Below, piece after piece: positions 28,098-36,213 of a DNA stretch of 64,000 nucleotides. Location: the NCBI GenBank assembly GCA_020852965.1, contig JADYZV010000063.1:1-64000 (forward strand). The letters run 5' to 3'. The notes below the pieces were generated by a model. It was not told the DNA's origin and ran no database searches. It was given only the letters and a program-made list of their open reading frames with translations. Made by a program: the position numbers and the translations under genes. Numbering within the stretch: position 1 is the stretch's first letter; each line of letters opens with the position of its first letter. This stretch comes from Pirellulaceae bacterium. Lineage in GTDB: Bacteria > Planctomycetota > Planctomycetia > Pirellulales > Pirellulaceae.

Positions 28098-28315
28098 AGC
28101 AACGCTACTCTATTGCGCCTCACGCTTCTGCGATACCAACCGATCCTCGCAAAGTGGTACTGTCCTACCAATTGTAACATTTCAAGGAATGAAGCACGTG
28201 GGTTGCAAGAATCCGACGGCGGAGCGTCGGGCCACATTGGGGTCTGACTATGGATACTAAGCGTTGGTATGATGAACGACAAAGAACATATCAGCTTAAT
28301 TAGGAGACGGTCTGG

Positions 28316-30088
28316 ATGCCGACCAAGAAATGGAATTTTGTCCCCCACGACCGCAGCGAAATCCAAGCTCTGGCCGACCGTTGCGATGTCTCCCCCGTCG
28401 TGGCTCAATTGCTGCTCAAACGCGGGATTCGGCAACCGGATGACATCAAGAGCTTTCTGCAAGCCAAACTGTCCGACTTGCGACCCCCTGAAGAATTGCC
28501 TGGCCTGCCCGCCGCAGTCGAGCGCATTTACGCGGCCATCGAGGCTGGGGATGAGATCGTTGTCTACGGTGATTATGACGCTGACGGCATGACCTCCACA
28601 GCGATTCTCTATCGCTGTTTGTGTTTGTTGAAAGCCAAGGTGTCCTATCATCTCCCCAATCGCATGGAGGAGGGCTATGGACTGCACGCGACGACCATCG
28701 AGACCTTAGCCGCGCGTGGCAAGAAGTTGGTGATCACGGTCGATTGCGGTATTGCCAGTATCGAGCCCGCGCGTCGCGCGAAAGAACTCGGGCTGTCGTT
28801 GGTGATTACGGACCACCATCGCTTCGGCGACGAACTGCCGCTAGCCGATGCCATTGTCCACCCTGCTCTGCCCGGTTCAAACTACCCGTTCACCGGCTTG
28901 TGCGGTGCAGGGGTGGCATTCAAGTTGGCATGGGCCCTTTGTCAACGTCACAGCGGTGCACAAAAAGTACTCGAGCCGCTGCGAGATTTCCTGCTACAAG
29001 CCGTCGGGCTGGCCGCTATTGGCACCGTGGCCGACATGGTTCCGCTCATCGACGAGAATCGCATCTTGGTCCGCAATGGACTGAAGACACTGCACAAGCA
29101 TCCGCCGCTCGGACTGCGCAAATTGATGGAGCTCACCAAGGTCAGCGAGAAGCGAGAATTAGGCGCAGAGGATATCGGCTTCACGCTCGCCCCTCGCTTA
29201 AATGCAGCAGGGCGATTGGGCCAAGCGCAGTTGGGAGTCGAGCTGCTCGTAACCGAAGACGAGACCCGCGCCGACGCGCTGGCTGCTTATATTCAAGTCC
29301 TCAATGAGAATCGCACCAAGCTCGAACGGAGTATCCAGCTCTCGGCCTCTAAGCAGCTCAAGGAGATTCACTCGCCCGCAGACGATCCCGCCTTTGTACT
29401 CGCTTCGCCGACGTGGCATCCGGGAGTGATTGGCATCGTGGCTGGCAAGTTAGCAGAGAAGTACCGTCGACCCGTGGTGATGATCGCGCTCGATAAGCTC
29501 GGTTCCAAGCCCGGCACCGGTTCGGGGCGCAGCCCCAATGGTGTCAATCTGCATGCCGCCTTTCAAGAGTGTGGATCGCTATTGATTTCCGGTGGCGGTC
29601 ACGCTGCGGCTGCAGGGCTAAGAATCGAGGAATCGAATTTGAACGCCTTCCGCTCCGCCTTCATGGAGGCGGTGGCCGAGCAGATGAGTGATGAGGTCGC
29701 CGAAGCCGAAATTGAATTCGACGCCGAAGCGCCGCTGGGGCAGCTCGACCTGTCGGTGATGAGCCAAGTCGAGTTGCTCGCACCGTTTGGGATGGGTAAT
29801 CCCCGTCCGCTGTTTTGCGCGATCGGCGTCGATTTGGCGGAGGCTCCGAAATTGATGGGCGAGAGTGGTCGTCACATGAGTCTGCAACTCACCCAGCACG
29901 GGCATCGCATGCGCGGCGTCGCCTTTGGACAAGCCGAAGAGTGGCTGCCTGAGATGTCTGAAGTCAGCGGCAAGATCGACCTCGCCTTTCGCCCGGTGAT
30001 CAACGAGTTTCGCGGCTTTCGCAAAGTCGAATTGCAGTTGGTCGATTGGCGCATCCACAAAACCGAAGAAGCCACCGCCGTCGTGTAA
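28316..30088 (+). CDS. recJ: Single-stranded-DNA-specific exonuclease RecJ
   Basis: 5'-3' single-strand DNA exonuclease of recombination and mismatch repair, 590 residues, close to the usual 570-580. The DHH phosphoesterase motifs are IVVYGDYDADGMTSTAIL (near residues 81-98), VITVDCGI, the DHH box in VITDHHRFGDE, and AAIGTVADMVPL. The DHHA1 domain contains GSGRSPNGVNLHAAF and ISGGGHAAAAGLRIE, and an OB-like C-terminal domain (APFGMGNPRPLF) completes the enzyme. ATG at 28316 follows GGAGACGG, an acceptable ribosome binding site. The stop is followed by a dispersed repeat. Confidence 0.95.
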   Translation: MPTKKWNFVPHDRSEIQALADRCDVSPVVAQLLLKRGIRQPDDIKSFLQAKLSDLRPPEELPGLPAAVERIYAAIEAGDEIVVYGDYDADGMTSTAILYRCLCLLKAKVSYHLPNRMEEGYGLHATTIETLAARGKKLVITVDCGIASIEPARRAKELGLSLVITDHHRFGDELPLADAIVHPALPGSNYPFTGLCGAGVAFKLAWALCQRHSGAQKVLEPLRDFLLQAVGLAAIGTVADMVPLIDENRILVRNGLKTLHKHPPLGLRKLMELTKVSEKRELGAEDIGFTLAPRLNAAGRLGQAQLGVELLVTEDETRADALAAYIQVLNENRTKLERSIQLSASKQLKEIHSPADDPAFVLASPTWHPGVIGIVAGKLAEKYRRPVVMIALDKLGSKPGTGSGRSPNGVNLHAAFQECGSLLISGGGHAAAAGLRIEESNLNAFRSAFMEAVAEQMSDEVAEAEIEFDAEAPLGQLDLSVMSQVELLAPFGMGNPRPLFCAIGVDLAEAPKLMGESGRHMSLQLTQHGHRMRGVAFGQAEEWLPEMSEVSGKIDLAFRPVINEFRGFRKVELQLVDWRIHKTEEATAVV

Positions 30089-30110
30089 CGACTTTCTCAC
30101 CACCCCCGTC

Positions 30111-30162
30111 GCCCCCGTCGCCCGCTTGCCGGGCTGGAGCGCAAGTTTTTTCGCTAGAGCGG
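30111..30162 (+). repeat. Dispersed repeat CATCGCCCGCTTGCGGGCTGG family, copy 1
   Basis: CCGTCGCCCGCTTGCCGGGC then TGGAGCGCAAGTTTTTTCGC and TAGAGCGG, 23 bp after the recJ stop. Related copies are at 43295-43347 and, reversed, at 59505-59558. The core CCCGCTTGCGGGC is a small palindrome. The rest of 30163-30319 shows no gene. Confidence 0.65.
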
Positions 30163-30319
30163 CCCCCATCCTCCCATCTTCCATTGGGGGTGAAACTCTT
30201 GGAAGGCGGCTCGAACAAAACCTTTCTTTGCAAATACAGAACGGCCTCGTCGTTTGTTTTTCAATCAACAGTTACTTGATACGACAAGAAGCTTATGCGT
30301 GAGTGCTTAACAACCGCAC

Positions 30320-31422
30320 CTACCAGGTCTTTTCCGCCTCCCATAAGAAGCCCTCGACAAAAGTATATCCATCCGTCCGAAGGTCTGTCGCGACTTTGCC
30401 CGCAGGGAGGGCATACGCGCCGGGGATACCGTCATGATTCGCATCGGGATAGGGCGTAGCGCCTGGCGTCGGTGCAGGCACCGATTTCTGGGCGGTTTCT
30501 GTGAGCGGATTGCGCAATACATAGTCCCCAGTGTTGTTTTTGAAGTTGTTTAGAATCCGGGTCTCAAAGGAGTTGCGACCGTTGACGAACACGCCGTCGC
30601 TACCGCAAGTCTTGTGTGCTCCCGCTCCTGTATCAAAATCAGTCACGCTCGCCGCAGCGGATACGGCATCGAGCTCGCCTGGATAATTGTCACCCCACGC
30701 TAATCGCGTCACTGAAACCTTGGGATCGTCGGACGTACCATCGATGGCTATTCTCTCGATCAACTGGCCCCGGAAAGTGTGTCACGTCCCGTGAGTTGAA
30801 GACCCTCGGCAACCATGTTGTTTGTCCAGCTAATGTCGTAGATATTTTGCATACCGCCCACCGAGTCACCGGCGGTCCACGCCGTCGTACAATGGTCGAT
30901 GATGATGTTGTATATCGGATTAGTTGCATCTTTGCCCCATACGATCAGGTTCATGGCATCCACCCCGTCAAGCGGTTTTTCTACATCGACGAAGTGGCGG
31001 AGATGTCGAATGATGACGTCGTGATCGAAGACATAAATTGGCCCACCCCTGAAAACCACACCTTCTCCCGGTGCCGTATTGCAGGCGATCGTGATAAACG
31101 GATGTTTAATAGCAACACCATGATTCTGCTCAATATAGATGGTCCCACTCACCTTAAAGACAAGAATCCGAGGTTCGTTGATCGACTCGCAGCCGGCACG
31201 AAATGTTCCAGTCCAGTGGGTTCCGTGATCGACGAAGTCGTTCGAGTCGGCCAAGTCGGTGACCTCGAAAATCTTTCCCCCGCGACCACCGACGGAGTGC
31301 TTGCCGAACCCTGCGGCACCGGGAAAGGCCAGCGTCTGAGCATGAAGGCCTTTGGTCACTAGGGTGAAGCACAAGCAGAAGGCCAGAGCATTGAGAATAA
31401 CTTTTGTTTTCATTGATTTCAT
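30320..31422 (-). pseudogene. Pectate lyase-like secreted protein, broken
   Basis: Two adjacent minus-strand frames. The 5' part (31422-30760) starts with a signal peptide (MKTKVILNALAFCLCFTLV...) and then the parallel beta-helix lyase motifs AFPGAAGFGKHSVGGRGG, ILVFKVSGTIYIE, FRGGPIYVFDHDVIIRHLRH and IIIDHCTTAWTAGD. It stops after GLQLTGRDTLSGAS. The 3' part (30763-30320) continues in another frame from RGQLIERIAIDGTSDDPK to the end ...YTFVEGFLWEAEKTW, a typical pectate-lyase tail. The central region expected between the halves is absent, so a deletion plus frameshift is inferred. Intact relatives degrade plant or algal polysaccharides. A sequencing error alone would not explain the missing middle. 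Confidence 0.75.
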
Positions 31423-31987
31423 TGTCTTTGAATGGATTGCCTTGGTTCATCATTCGGCAGAGCGCAATCACCTCAATCCTCGATAGCCTTCGGCTAGGGC
31501 CCTTCACCGTCGGCTAGGGGGCGATGTCGAAATCGAGTTCAATACTACCGGTGTGCATACTGCGGAAGCCGATCGATTCATCCCAGCGCGGGTTGCCTTG
31601 CGTGGGAAGGTCCGCCAGCAAGCTCTTTTTCATGAAGTGCCGTTACCCCACACTCTAACGGACATTACCTTACCGTTTCGGTGTGCTATCTGCTATCGAT
31701 TATCCATCAAACTTTTTCGATCTTTCGTCACGCATTTGGGAGTAATGATTTTCGCTTGTATGGACTATTGTCTCTGCATCGATTGTTCGTATTTGCTGGC
31801 CTATGAAAAGGTGTGCGCTAGCCGTGTCAAGGGCTTACTAGCAGCGCTGGAATTAATTGATAACATACGTTGGGGTGACTACCAGGGATATTGCGATGCG
31901 CTTGATGCGGTCGAGCGGCGACGCCAGATCGATTCAAGGGTGCATAGTGTATCGAACTTACCACTGTGGGACGAAGGAGAAAAGAAC
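31423..31987. other. Non-coding or decayed interval upstream of the nucleoside hydrolase
   Basis: No intact gene is visible. The plus-strand frame that runs through 31553-31987 lacks a start or motif and is read as an upstream extension. On the minus strand a small frame at 31514-31633 encodes a 39-residue end piece (see separate entry). The stretch presumably holds the nucleoside hydrolase promoter. Confidence 0.5.
31514..31633 (-). pseudogene. C-terminal fragment of a secreted protein (tentative)
   Basis: The minus strand has an uninterrupted run of 39 codons to a TAG at 31514-31516. It reads ADLPTQGNPRWDESIGFRSM then HTGSIELDFDIAP, and looks like the last beta-strands of a secreted carbohydrate-active or lectin-like protein. 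It has an in-frame stop four codons before its ATG, and no upstream part was found. It could also be a chance frame. Confidence 0.35.
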
Positions 31988-33076
31988 ATGAGTGTGCGGA
32001 CTATTCGACGCAATAGAAGCGGATTAAGTGTTCTTCACAGGTCGCTACTTCTGCTGTGGGGGCGTACCCATTTGGCGACTAGGCTATGCGCTGCTCTACC
32101 GGCTATCTTGCTTTGCTTATTTACTGCCATGAGTTTGAGCTACGCCGACGATCCTAGTGCGGGACACAAGATTCCTGTGATCTTTGACACCGATATCGGA
32201 GACGACATCGACGATACTTGGGCGCTGGCCATGTTGCTCAGATGTCCTGAGCTGGACGTCAAACTCGTGCTAGGCGATCACAACAAGCCACAGTACCGAG
32301 CCAAGTTGATTGCAAAAATGCTGGAAGTCGCCGGGCGAAGTGACATCCCCGTGGGAATAGGATTTGGTTCGGAAATAACCTCATATCCCAATCGGCTCGA
32401 AGATTGGATTGTTGACTACGATCTTGCAAGATATCCGGGTACCGTCCACCGGGATGGAGTGCAGGCGATCATCGACACGATTATGAGCTCTCCAGAACCG
32501 GTCACGCTCATTTGCGTCGGCCCGGCACCGAATATTGCAGCAGCGTTGAAGCGTGAACCTCGAATCGCGGACAACGCCCGCTTCGTGGGCATGTATGGCA
32601 ATGTTCGACCCGGCTTTCAAGGTCATCAAGAGATCGTTCAAGAATACAACGTCGTCGACAACATCGATGCTTGTCGGAAGGCACTGAGCGCAGCCTGGGA
32701 CATCGTCATCACACCACTAGACACCTGCGGAGTGGTTCAGCTCAAAGGCAAGAAGTATGCACGGGTTCGCGACAGTGACGATCCGCTTGCTCAAGCGGTT
32801 ATCGCCAACTATCGACTCTGGAGCGCGCACTTCAAGGGTACCGATGGGAGAGAGGATCTCTCTGAGAGTCGCAGCAGCATTCTCTTTGACACAGTTGCTG
32901 TCTACCTCGCCTTCAACGAAGCTCTTTGTGAAATGGAAGTGCTGCCGATTACGATATCTGATGACGGCAAGACGATCGTTGAACCAGCCGGAAAGAAAAT
33001 GCGCGTTGCGACAAAATGGAAAGACTTGGACGGCTTCGAGGATCTACTGGTAGAGCGACTCCTCAACGATAAATAG
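31988..33076 (+). CDS. Secreted inosine-uridine preferring nucleoside hydrolase
   Basis: Calcium-dependent N-glycosidase family (IUNH) that splits nucleosides into base and ribose. The start ATG 31988 is preceded by AAGGAG with good spacing, and yields an Arg-rich N-terminus then the export segment LCAALPAILLCLFTAMSLSY; the longer frame from 31553 is rejected. The mature part opens with IPVIFDTDIGDDIDDTWALA, the Asp cluster that binds Ca2+ and ribose. The typical middle segment VTLICVGPAPNIAAAL (TxxxxGPLTNIA type) follows. The protein has 362 residues. Its neighbours are a broken pectate lyase and a GAF protein, so no operon role is evident. The stop is adjacent to a REP-like repeat. Confidence 0.88.
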   Translation: MSVRTIRRNRSGLSVLHRSLLLLWGRTHLATRLCAALPAILLCLFTAMSLSYADDPSAGHKIPVIFDTDIGDDIDDTWALAMLLRCPELDVKLVLGDHNKPQYRAKLIAKMLEVAGRSDIPVGIGFGSEITSYPNRLEDWIVDYDLARYPGTVHRDGVQAIIDTIMSSPEPVTLICVGPAPNIAAALKREPRIADNARFVGMYGNVRPGFQGHQEIVQEYNVVDNIDACRKALSAAWDIVITPLDTCGVVQLKGKKYARVRDSDDPLAQAVIANYRLWSAHFKGTDGREDLSESRSSILFDTVAVYLAFNEALCEMEVLPITISDDGKTIVEPAGKKMRVATKWKDLDGFEDLLVERLLNDK

Positions 33077-33105
33077 CCGGAGCACGGATGACAGGGACAG
33101 AAGGC
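33076..33105. repeat. REP-like palindromic repeat, copy 3 (partial)
   Basis: GCCGGAGCACGGATGACAGG followed by GACAGAAGGCGAC matches the right arm and tail of the repeats at 502-598 and 27999-28097. The left arm is missing. It overlaps the end of the nucleoside hydrolase stop codon. Confidence 0.65.
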
Positions 33106-33236
33106 GACATTGCTCGTTTCCACGAATTCTTATTGCTGTCGAATGGCACAAGCGAAATCAGAACTCGTGAACGGCTATGTTTTTCTAAAGAGCAACCTTC
33201 CATCCTCGATTTCTATTTGTCGATTCAGGAAGTCGG

Positions 33237-33280
33237 CCTACCAGTTCCTTTTCGCTTCCCACAAGAAGCCCTCGACAATA
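33237..33280 (-). pseudogene. Relic of a second pectate lyase 3' end
   Basis: On the minus strand this encodes IVEGFLWEAKRNW and a stop, matching the last residues of the broken lyase (FVEGFLWEAEKTW). DNA similarity is about 85% over 40 bp. No upstream part of the gene is found on this side. The rest of 33077-33613 shows no gene. Confidence 0.6.
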
Positions 33281-33613
33281 GCTCTCACTCATGAGCTTCT
33301 TCATCGATAGGACAAGCTGTTGCACCGGGCTGAGCCGATGCACCGGGTGAGGGCAAAATATGGGTAGATGCTGAACAAAGCTACATTCAGTTTGTTTTTT
33401 GGGTACAATATATGCGGTGTGCATCCGTCTCTTTCGCAAACGGTTGGTCGGCCTCGAAGCCAACTCGCACCGGTTGTTCGAAGAGATAAGCATCTGAGAA
33501 CGCGGGAAACTCCCAACGTGCCTCAAGTGGCTAGTTCTGGTAGCGGCAATTGCGGCTTCCATTTTCTTTTCTTTCATTATTCACTGGAGAATCTTACTTA
33601 TTGGTAGGGTGAT

Positions 33614-34414
33614 TTGACCCATTGCGATTTATGGGGGGGTGCTGTGATCGAAAATAGCGGTGTGGAACGCTTGTATCAGCTTTCGAGCAAAATCGTAGCT
33701 GGGGCGTCACTCGAAGAGTCATTAGAGCATATCTATCTAAGTTTTCACGATTTGATCCCGTACGACCGCATCGGCTATGCGGACGTGGACATCGAGAATC
33801 AAACCGCTCGTGCTAGATGGTCGAAGGCAAACGGCCGAATTCTGCTCCGCAACGGTTATTCGGCCTCTTTAATCGGCTCATCCCTGTCGCTGGTTATTGA
33901 GAACCGTCGCCCGCGCGTCTTGGACGACTTACCAGCCTATCTTGAGAACCGTCCGAATTCTCATTCAACCAAGGTGATGGTAGCAGAGGGAATCAAATCA
34001 TCGATGACGTGTCCTCTTTTCGTCGACGATGCGCCCACTGGCCTCCTGTTTTTCAGTAGCCGACAACGCGACACCTACAGCAAATCGCATGTCACGTTGA
34101 TGAAAGCGATCGCCAGCAACTTGGCGATGCTACTCAAGTTGTCAGAGCGTCAACTGGTGAAGACACCGGTACCAGAAGAGCCGACGAGCGCACCATTGGC
34201 TGACTCTCGCATAAGCCGTCTATCCATTCTGCAACTCAAGCCCGGCATGATTTTGGAAGAGCCCATATTGTTGGGAAACCGCTCATTGTTGCTGGCTGCG
34301 GGATCTGAGTTGACCCAGATGTCGATAGAGCGTTTGACAGCTTTGAACCGCAACGGGTTTGCAGAGATTGACAGCGTGTGTGTTCGCTCCTTTGTTGATG
34401 GCAGCGGGATATGA
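33614..34414 (+). CDS. GAF domain protein with HD-GYP-like linker tail
   Basis: 266 residues (TTG start) or 256 if the GTG at 33644, preceded by a run of seven G, is used. Residues about 15-185 form a GAF sensory domain: VERLYQLSSKIVAGASLEES, LIPYDRIGYADVD, SSMTCPLFVDDAPTGLLFFS and the final helix MKAIASNLAMLLKL. The C-terminus, LQLKPGMILEEPILLGNRS then LLLAAGSELTQMSIERLTAL, resembles the short domain that precedes HD-GYP phosphodiesterase domains, but no HD-GYP domain follows. The same block is repeated out of frame just after the stop. It may be a truncated signalling protein; the ligand is unknown. Confidence 0.75.
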   Translation: MTHCDLWGGAVIENSGVERLYQLSSKIVAGASLEESLEHIYLSFHDLIPYDRIGYADVDIENQTARARWSKANGRILLRNGYSASLIGSSLSLVIENRRPRVLDDLPAYLENRPNSHSTKVMVAEGIKSSMTCPLFVDDAPTGLLFFSSRQRDTYSKSHVTLMKAIASNLAMLLKLSERQLVKTPVPEEPTSAPLADSRISRLSILQLKPGMILEEPILLGNRSLLLAAGSELTQMSIERLTALNRNGFAEIDSVCVRSFVDGSGI

Positions 34415-34457
34415 GTTGACGCAGATTTCGATTGAGCGTTTGACTGCTTTCAAATGA
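34286..34457 (+). repeat. Tandem partial duplication of the GAF gene 3' end
   Basis: 34286-34347 encodes LLLAAGSELTQMSIERLTAL. 34392-34457, in a different frame, encodes LLMAAGYELTQISIERLTAF, K and a stop. DNA similarity is high across about 60 bp, so the end of the gene was duplicated and the frame of the first copy now stops between the two. Confidence 0.75.
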
Positions 34458-34518
34458 TCCCGTGGAGTATCTGCGCGGGTGCATGGCTACCTGCAGATTG
34501 CCATCGCTCTATAGATGC

Positions 34519-34610
34519 AGTCTGCCCCCGTGCGTCCCCTGCCCCCGTGCGTCCCCTGTCCCTGTGCGTCCCCCCTCCCTGTGGGCACCCAAAGCCGCCT
34601 GTGGGCATCG
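34519..34610. repeat. C-rich tandem repeat (CCCCCGTGCGTCCCCTG units)
   Basis: Three to four imperfect units of TGCCCCCGTGCGTCCCC, drifting into CCTGTGCGTCCCCCCTCCC and CCTGTGGGCACCCAAAGCCG. A simple-sequence expansion between the GAF gene and the YjgF-like gene; no gene is visible in 34458-34809. Confidence 0.65.
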
Positions 34611-34809
34611 ATCCGCGATATGCATCCAGAGGATCTGCGGCCGATATTAGCGAAATGCGGATGTGTTTATCGTGAATTAGTGAGTACAATGGGGTTCATG
34701 GCTGCGCTGGTGTAGATGCTAGGGCGACTGGTGGTGTGATTCCAATATTGGCGTCGCCCACCGCGCGGACTGTTGCCCTGAACACTTGCAAGGATCGCTT
34801 CACGCACCG

Positions 34810-36192
34810 ATGGAACCCTTTCAGATGAACGATAGCTCGATGCCAGTCGTCGACCGTAGGCCCGACACTTCCTCGGCGATCTGTTACCGTATGCAGCCAG
34901 CGCGCCAGATGTTTACTGGCGGGTACTGTTCGCACGCGTGCGGTATCGCTGCGGGCGGCTTGGCCAACCGCATGCCACCCTGCCTGCTGAGCGATCAACA
35001 GCATACGGTGGTGGAGTTCGGCGATGCTCATCGGGCGGTATTGATGGTTACACCACAAGCCATAGGTCGCGCGATCGACCAGGCTTGGGAAGCGGTCTCG
35101 ACGGTCCGCGTGATCCTGAACCAGCAGCCGTTTCCCATGACGCTATCGATGCAAACGGTATTTGTGCGCAGGGCCGAAGATATCGAACCCTTTCGGAATT
35201 TGTTTGAGGCCTACTATGGGAAGCGTATGCCGCCGACTAGCTTCATCGTACAGCCCCCGTGTGGCGGTCAAGCTCTGGCCATCGAAGCTTGGGCCGTGGG
35301 AGGGGAGCGAGTCGAGATCCAGCACCCTGCGGTGGATGTGATGACCGTTTCCCACGACGATCTGCGATGGATTCACATTGCGGGGGTCGTCGCACCAGAG
35401 CCAACGATCGATGCCTACGGTCAAGCGGCGGCTTTGTTCGCGGAACTAACCAAGCGACTGGCGTTGTGCGGTGCGAGCTTCCGAGACATACCACGCATTT
35501 GGTTGTATCAAGGTGGAATCACACGCAACGAGTCGTCGCTCGCTTCCCCCGCCTTGGTGCAGCGCTATCAGGAGATGAATCGGGCCCGAACAGACTATTT
35601 TGAGGAAATGCAAGGCTGGGGTCTGATGAATACCGACGACAAGGGGCGCGTCATTTATCCGGCAAGTACGGGAATAGGGATGGCTGGACGTGGTTTGACG
35701 CTGAGCTGCTTGGGCTTGCAAACCCAGCGGAGCGATGTGCGCCTTATCGCCTTGGAGAATCCTCAGCAGACATCGGCGTTCGACTACGCTCACCGCTTCT
35801 CGGCCAAGAGCCCGAAATTCTCACGTGCTATGGCGATTGCCATCGGCGACTATCTCACAACTTGGATTTCAGGTACCGCCAGCATCTTGAATTCCGAGAC
35901 GGTTCATGCGGGAGATATCGAAAGGCAGACACATCAGACGATCGACAACATCCAGCGCTTGATCGCTGCCGAGAATTTCGCACGGCATGGCGCCAACGGT
36001 GCCGGTGCTGAGTTATCGGACTTGGCGAAAGTCCGCGTGTATGTCAAGCACTTGGAGGATTTTGAGAAGTGTCGCGCGATATGCCACCAGCGCCTGGGCG
36101 ACCTGCCCACGATCTACGCTCGGGCCGATGTGTGTCGCAGCGATCTATTGGTTGAAATTGAAGGAGTCGCATTTTCGCGAGTCGCCGTTTGA
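34810..36192 (+). CDS. YjgF/RidA-like (chorismatase-fold) protein
   Basis: About 460 residues. I recognise no catalytic motif with certainty, but the overall pattern resembles the two-domain YjgF-like fold of chorismatase/FkbO-type proteins: VSTVRVILNQQPFPMTLSMQ, QALAIEAWAVGG, HIAGVVAPEP, then a helix AAALFAELTKRLALCGASFR, RIWLYQGGI, and a second domain with SGTASILNSETVHAGDIERQ and DLAKVRVYVKHLEDF. The TASI...VHxGD...QTxxxxxNI run is a RidA hallmark (ILSETVHxGDIxxQTRQTLENI type). Starts are uncertain: TTG 34786, ATG 34810 or 34825. The stop is 21 bp before the DUF1549 gene start, suggesting co-transcription. The reaction is unknown. Confidence 0.65.
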   Translation: MEPFQMNDSSMPVVDRRPDTSSAICYRMQPARQMFTGGYCSHACGIAAGGLANRMPPCLLSDQQHTVVEFGDAHRAVLMVTPQAIGRAIDQAWEAVSTVRVILNQQPFPMTLSMQTVFVRRAEDIEPFRNLFEAYYGKRMPPTSFIVQPPCGGQALAIEAWAVGGERVEIQHPAVDVMTVSHDDLRWIHIAGVVAPEPTIDAYGQAAALFAELTKRLALCGASFRDIPRIWLYQGGITRNESSLASPALVQRYQEMNRARTDYFEEMQGWGLMNTDDKGRVIYPASTGIGMAGRGLTLSCLGLQTQRSDVRLIALENPQQTSAFDYAHRFSAKSPKFSRAMAIAIGDYLTTWISGTASILNSETVHAGDIERQTHQTIDNIQRLIAAENFARHGANGAGAELSDLAKVRVYVKHLEDFEKCRAICHQRLGDLPTIYARADVCRSDLLVEIEGVAFSRVAV

Positions 36193-36213
36193 CTGCCAAG
36201 CTGAAGAGCCGCT

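Noticed and set aside
31553..31987. N-terminal extension of the nucleoside hydrolase
   Set aside because: The ATG at 31988 has an AAGGAG site and is followed by a signal peptide; the extension would bury it.
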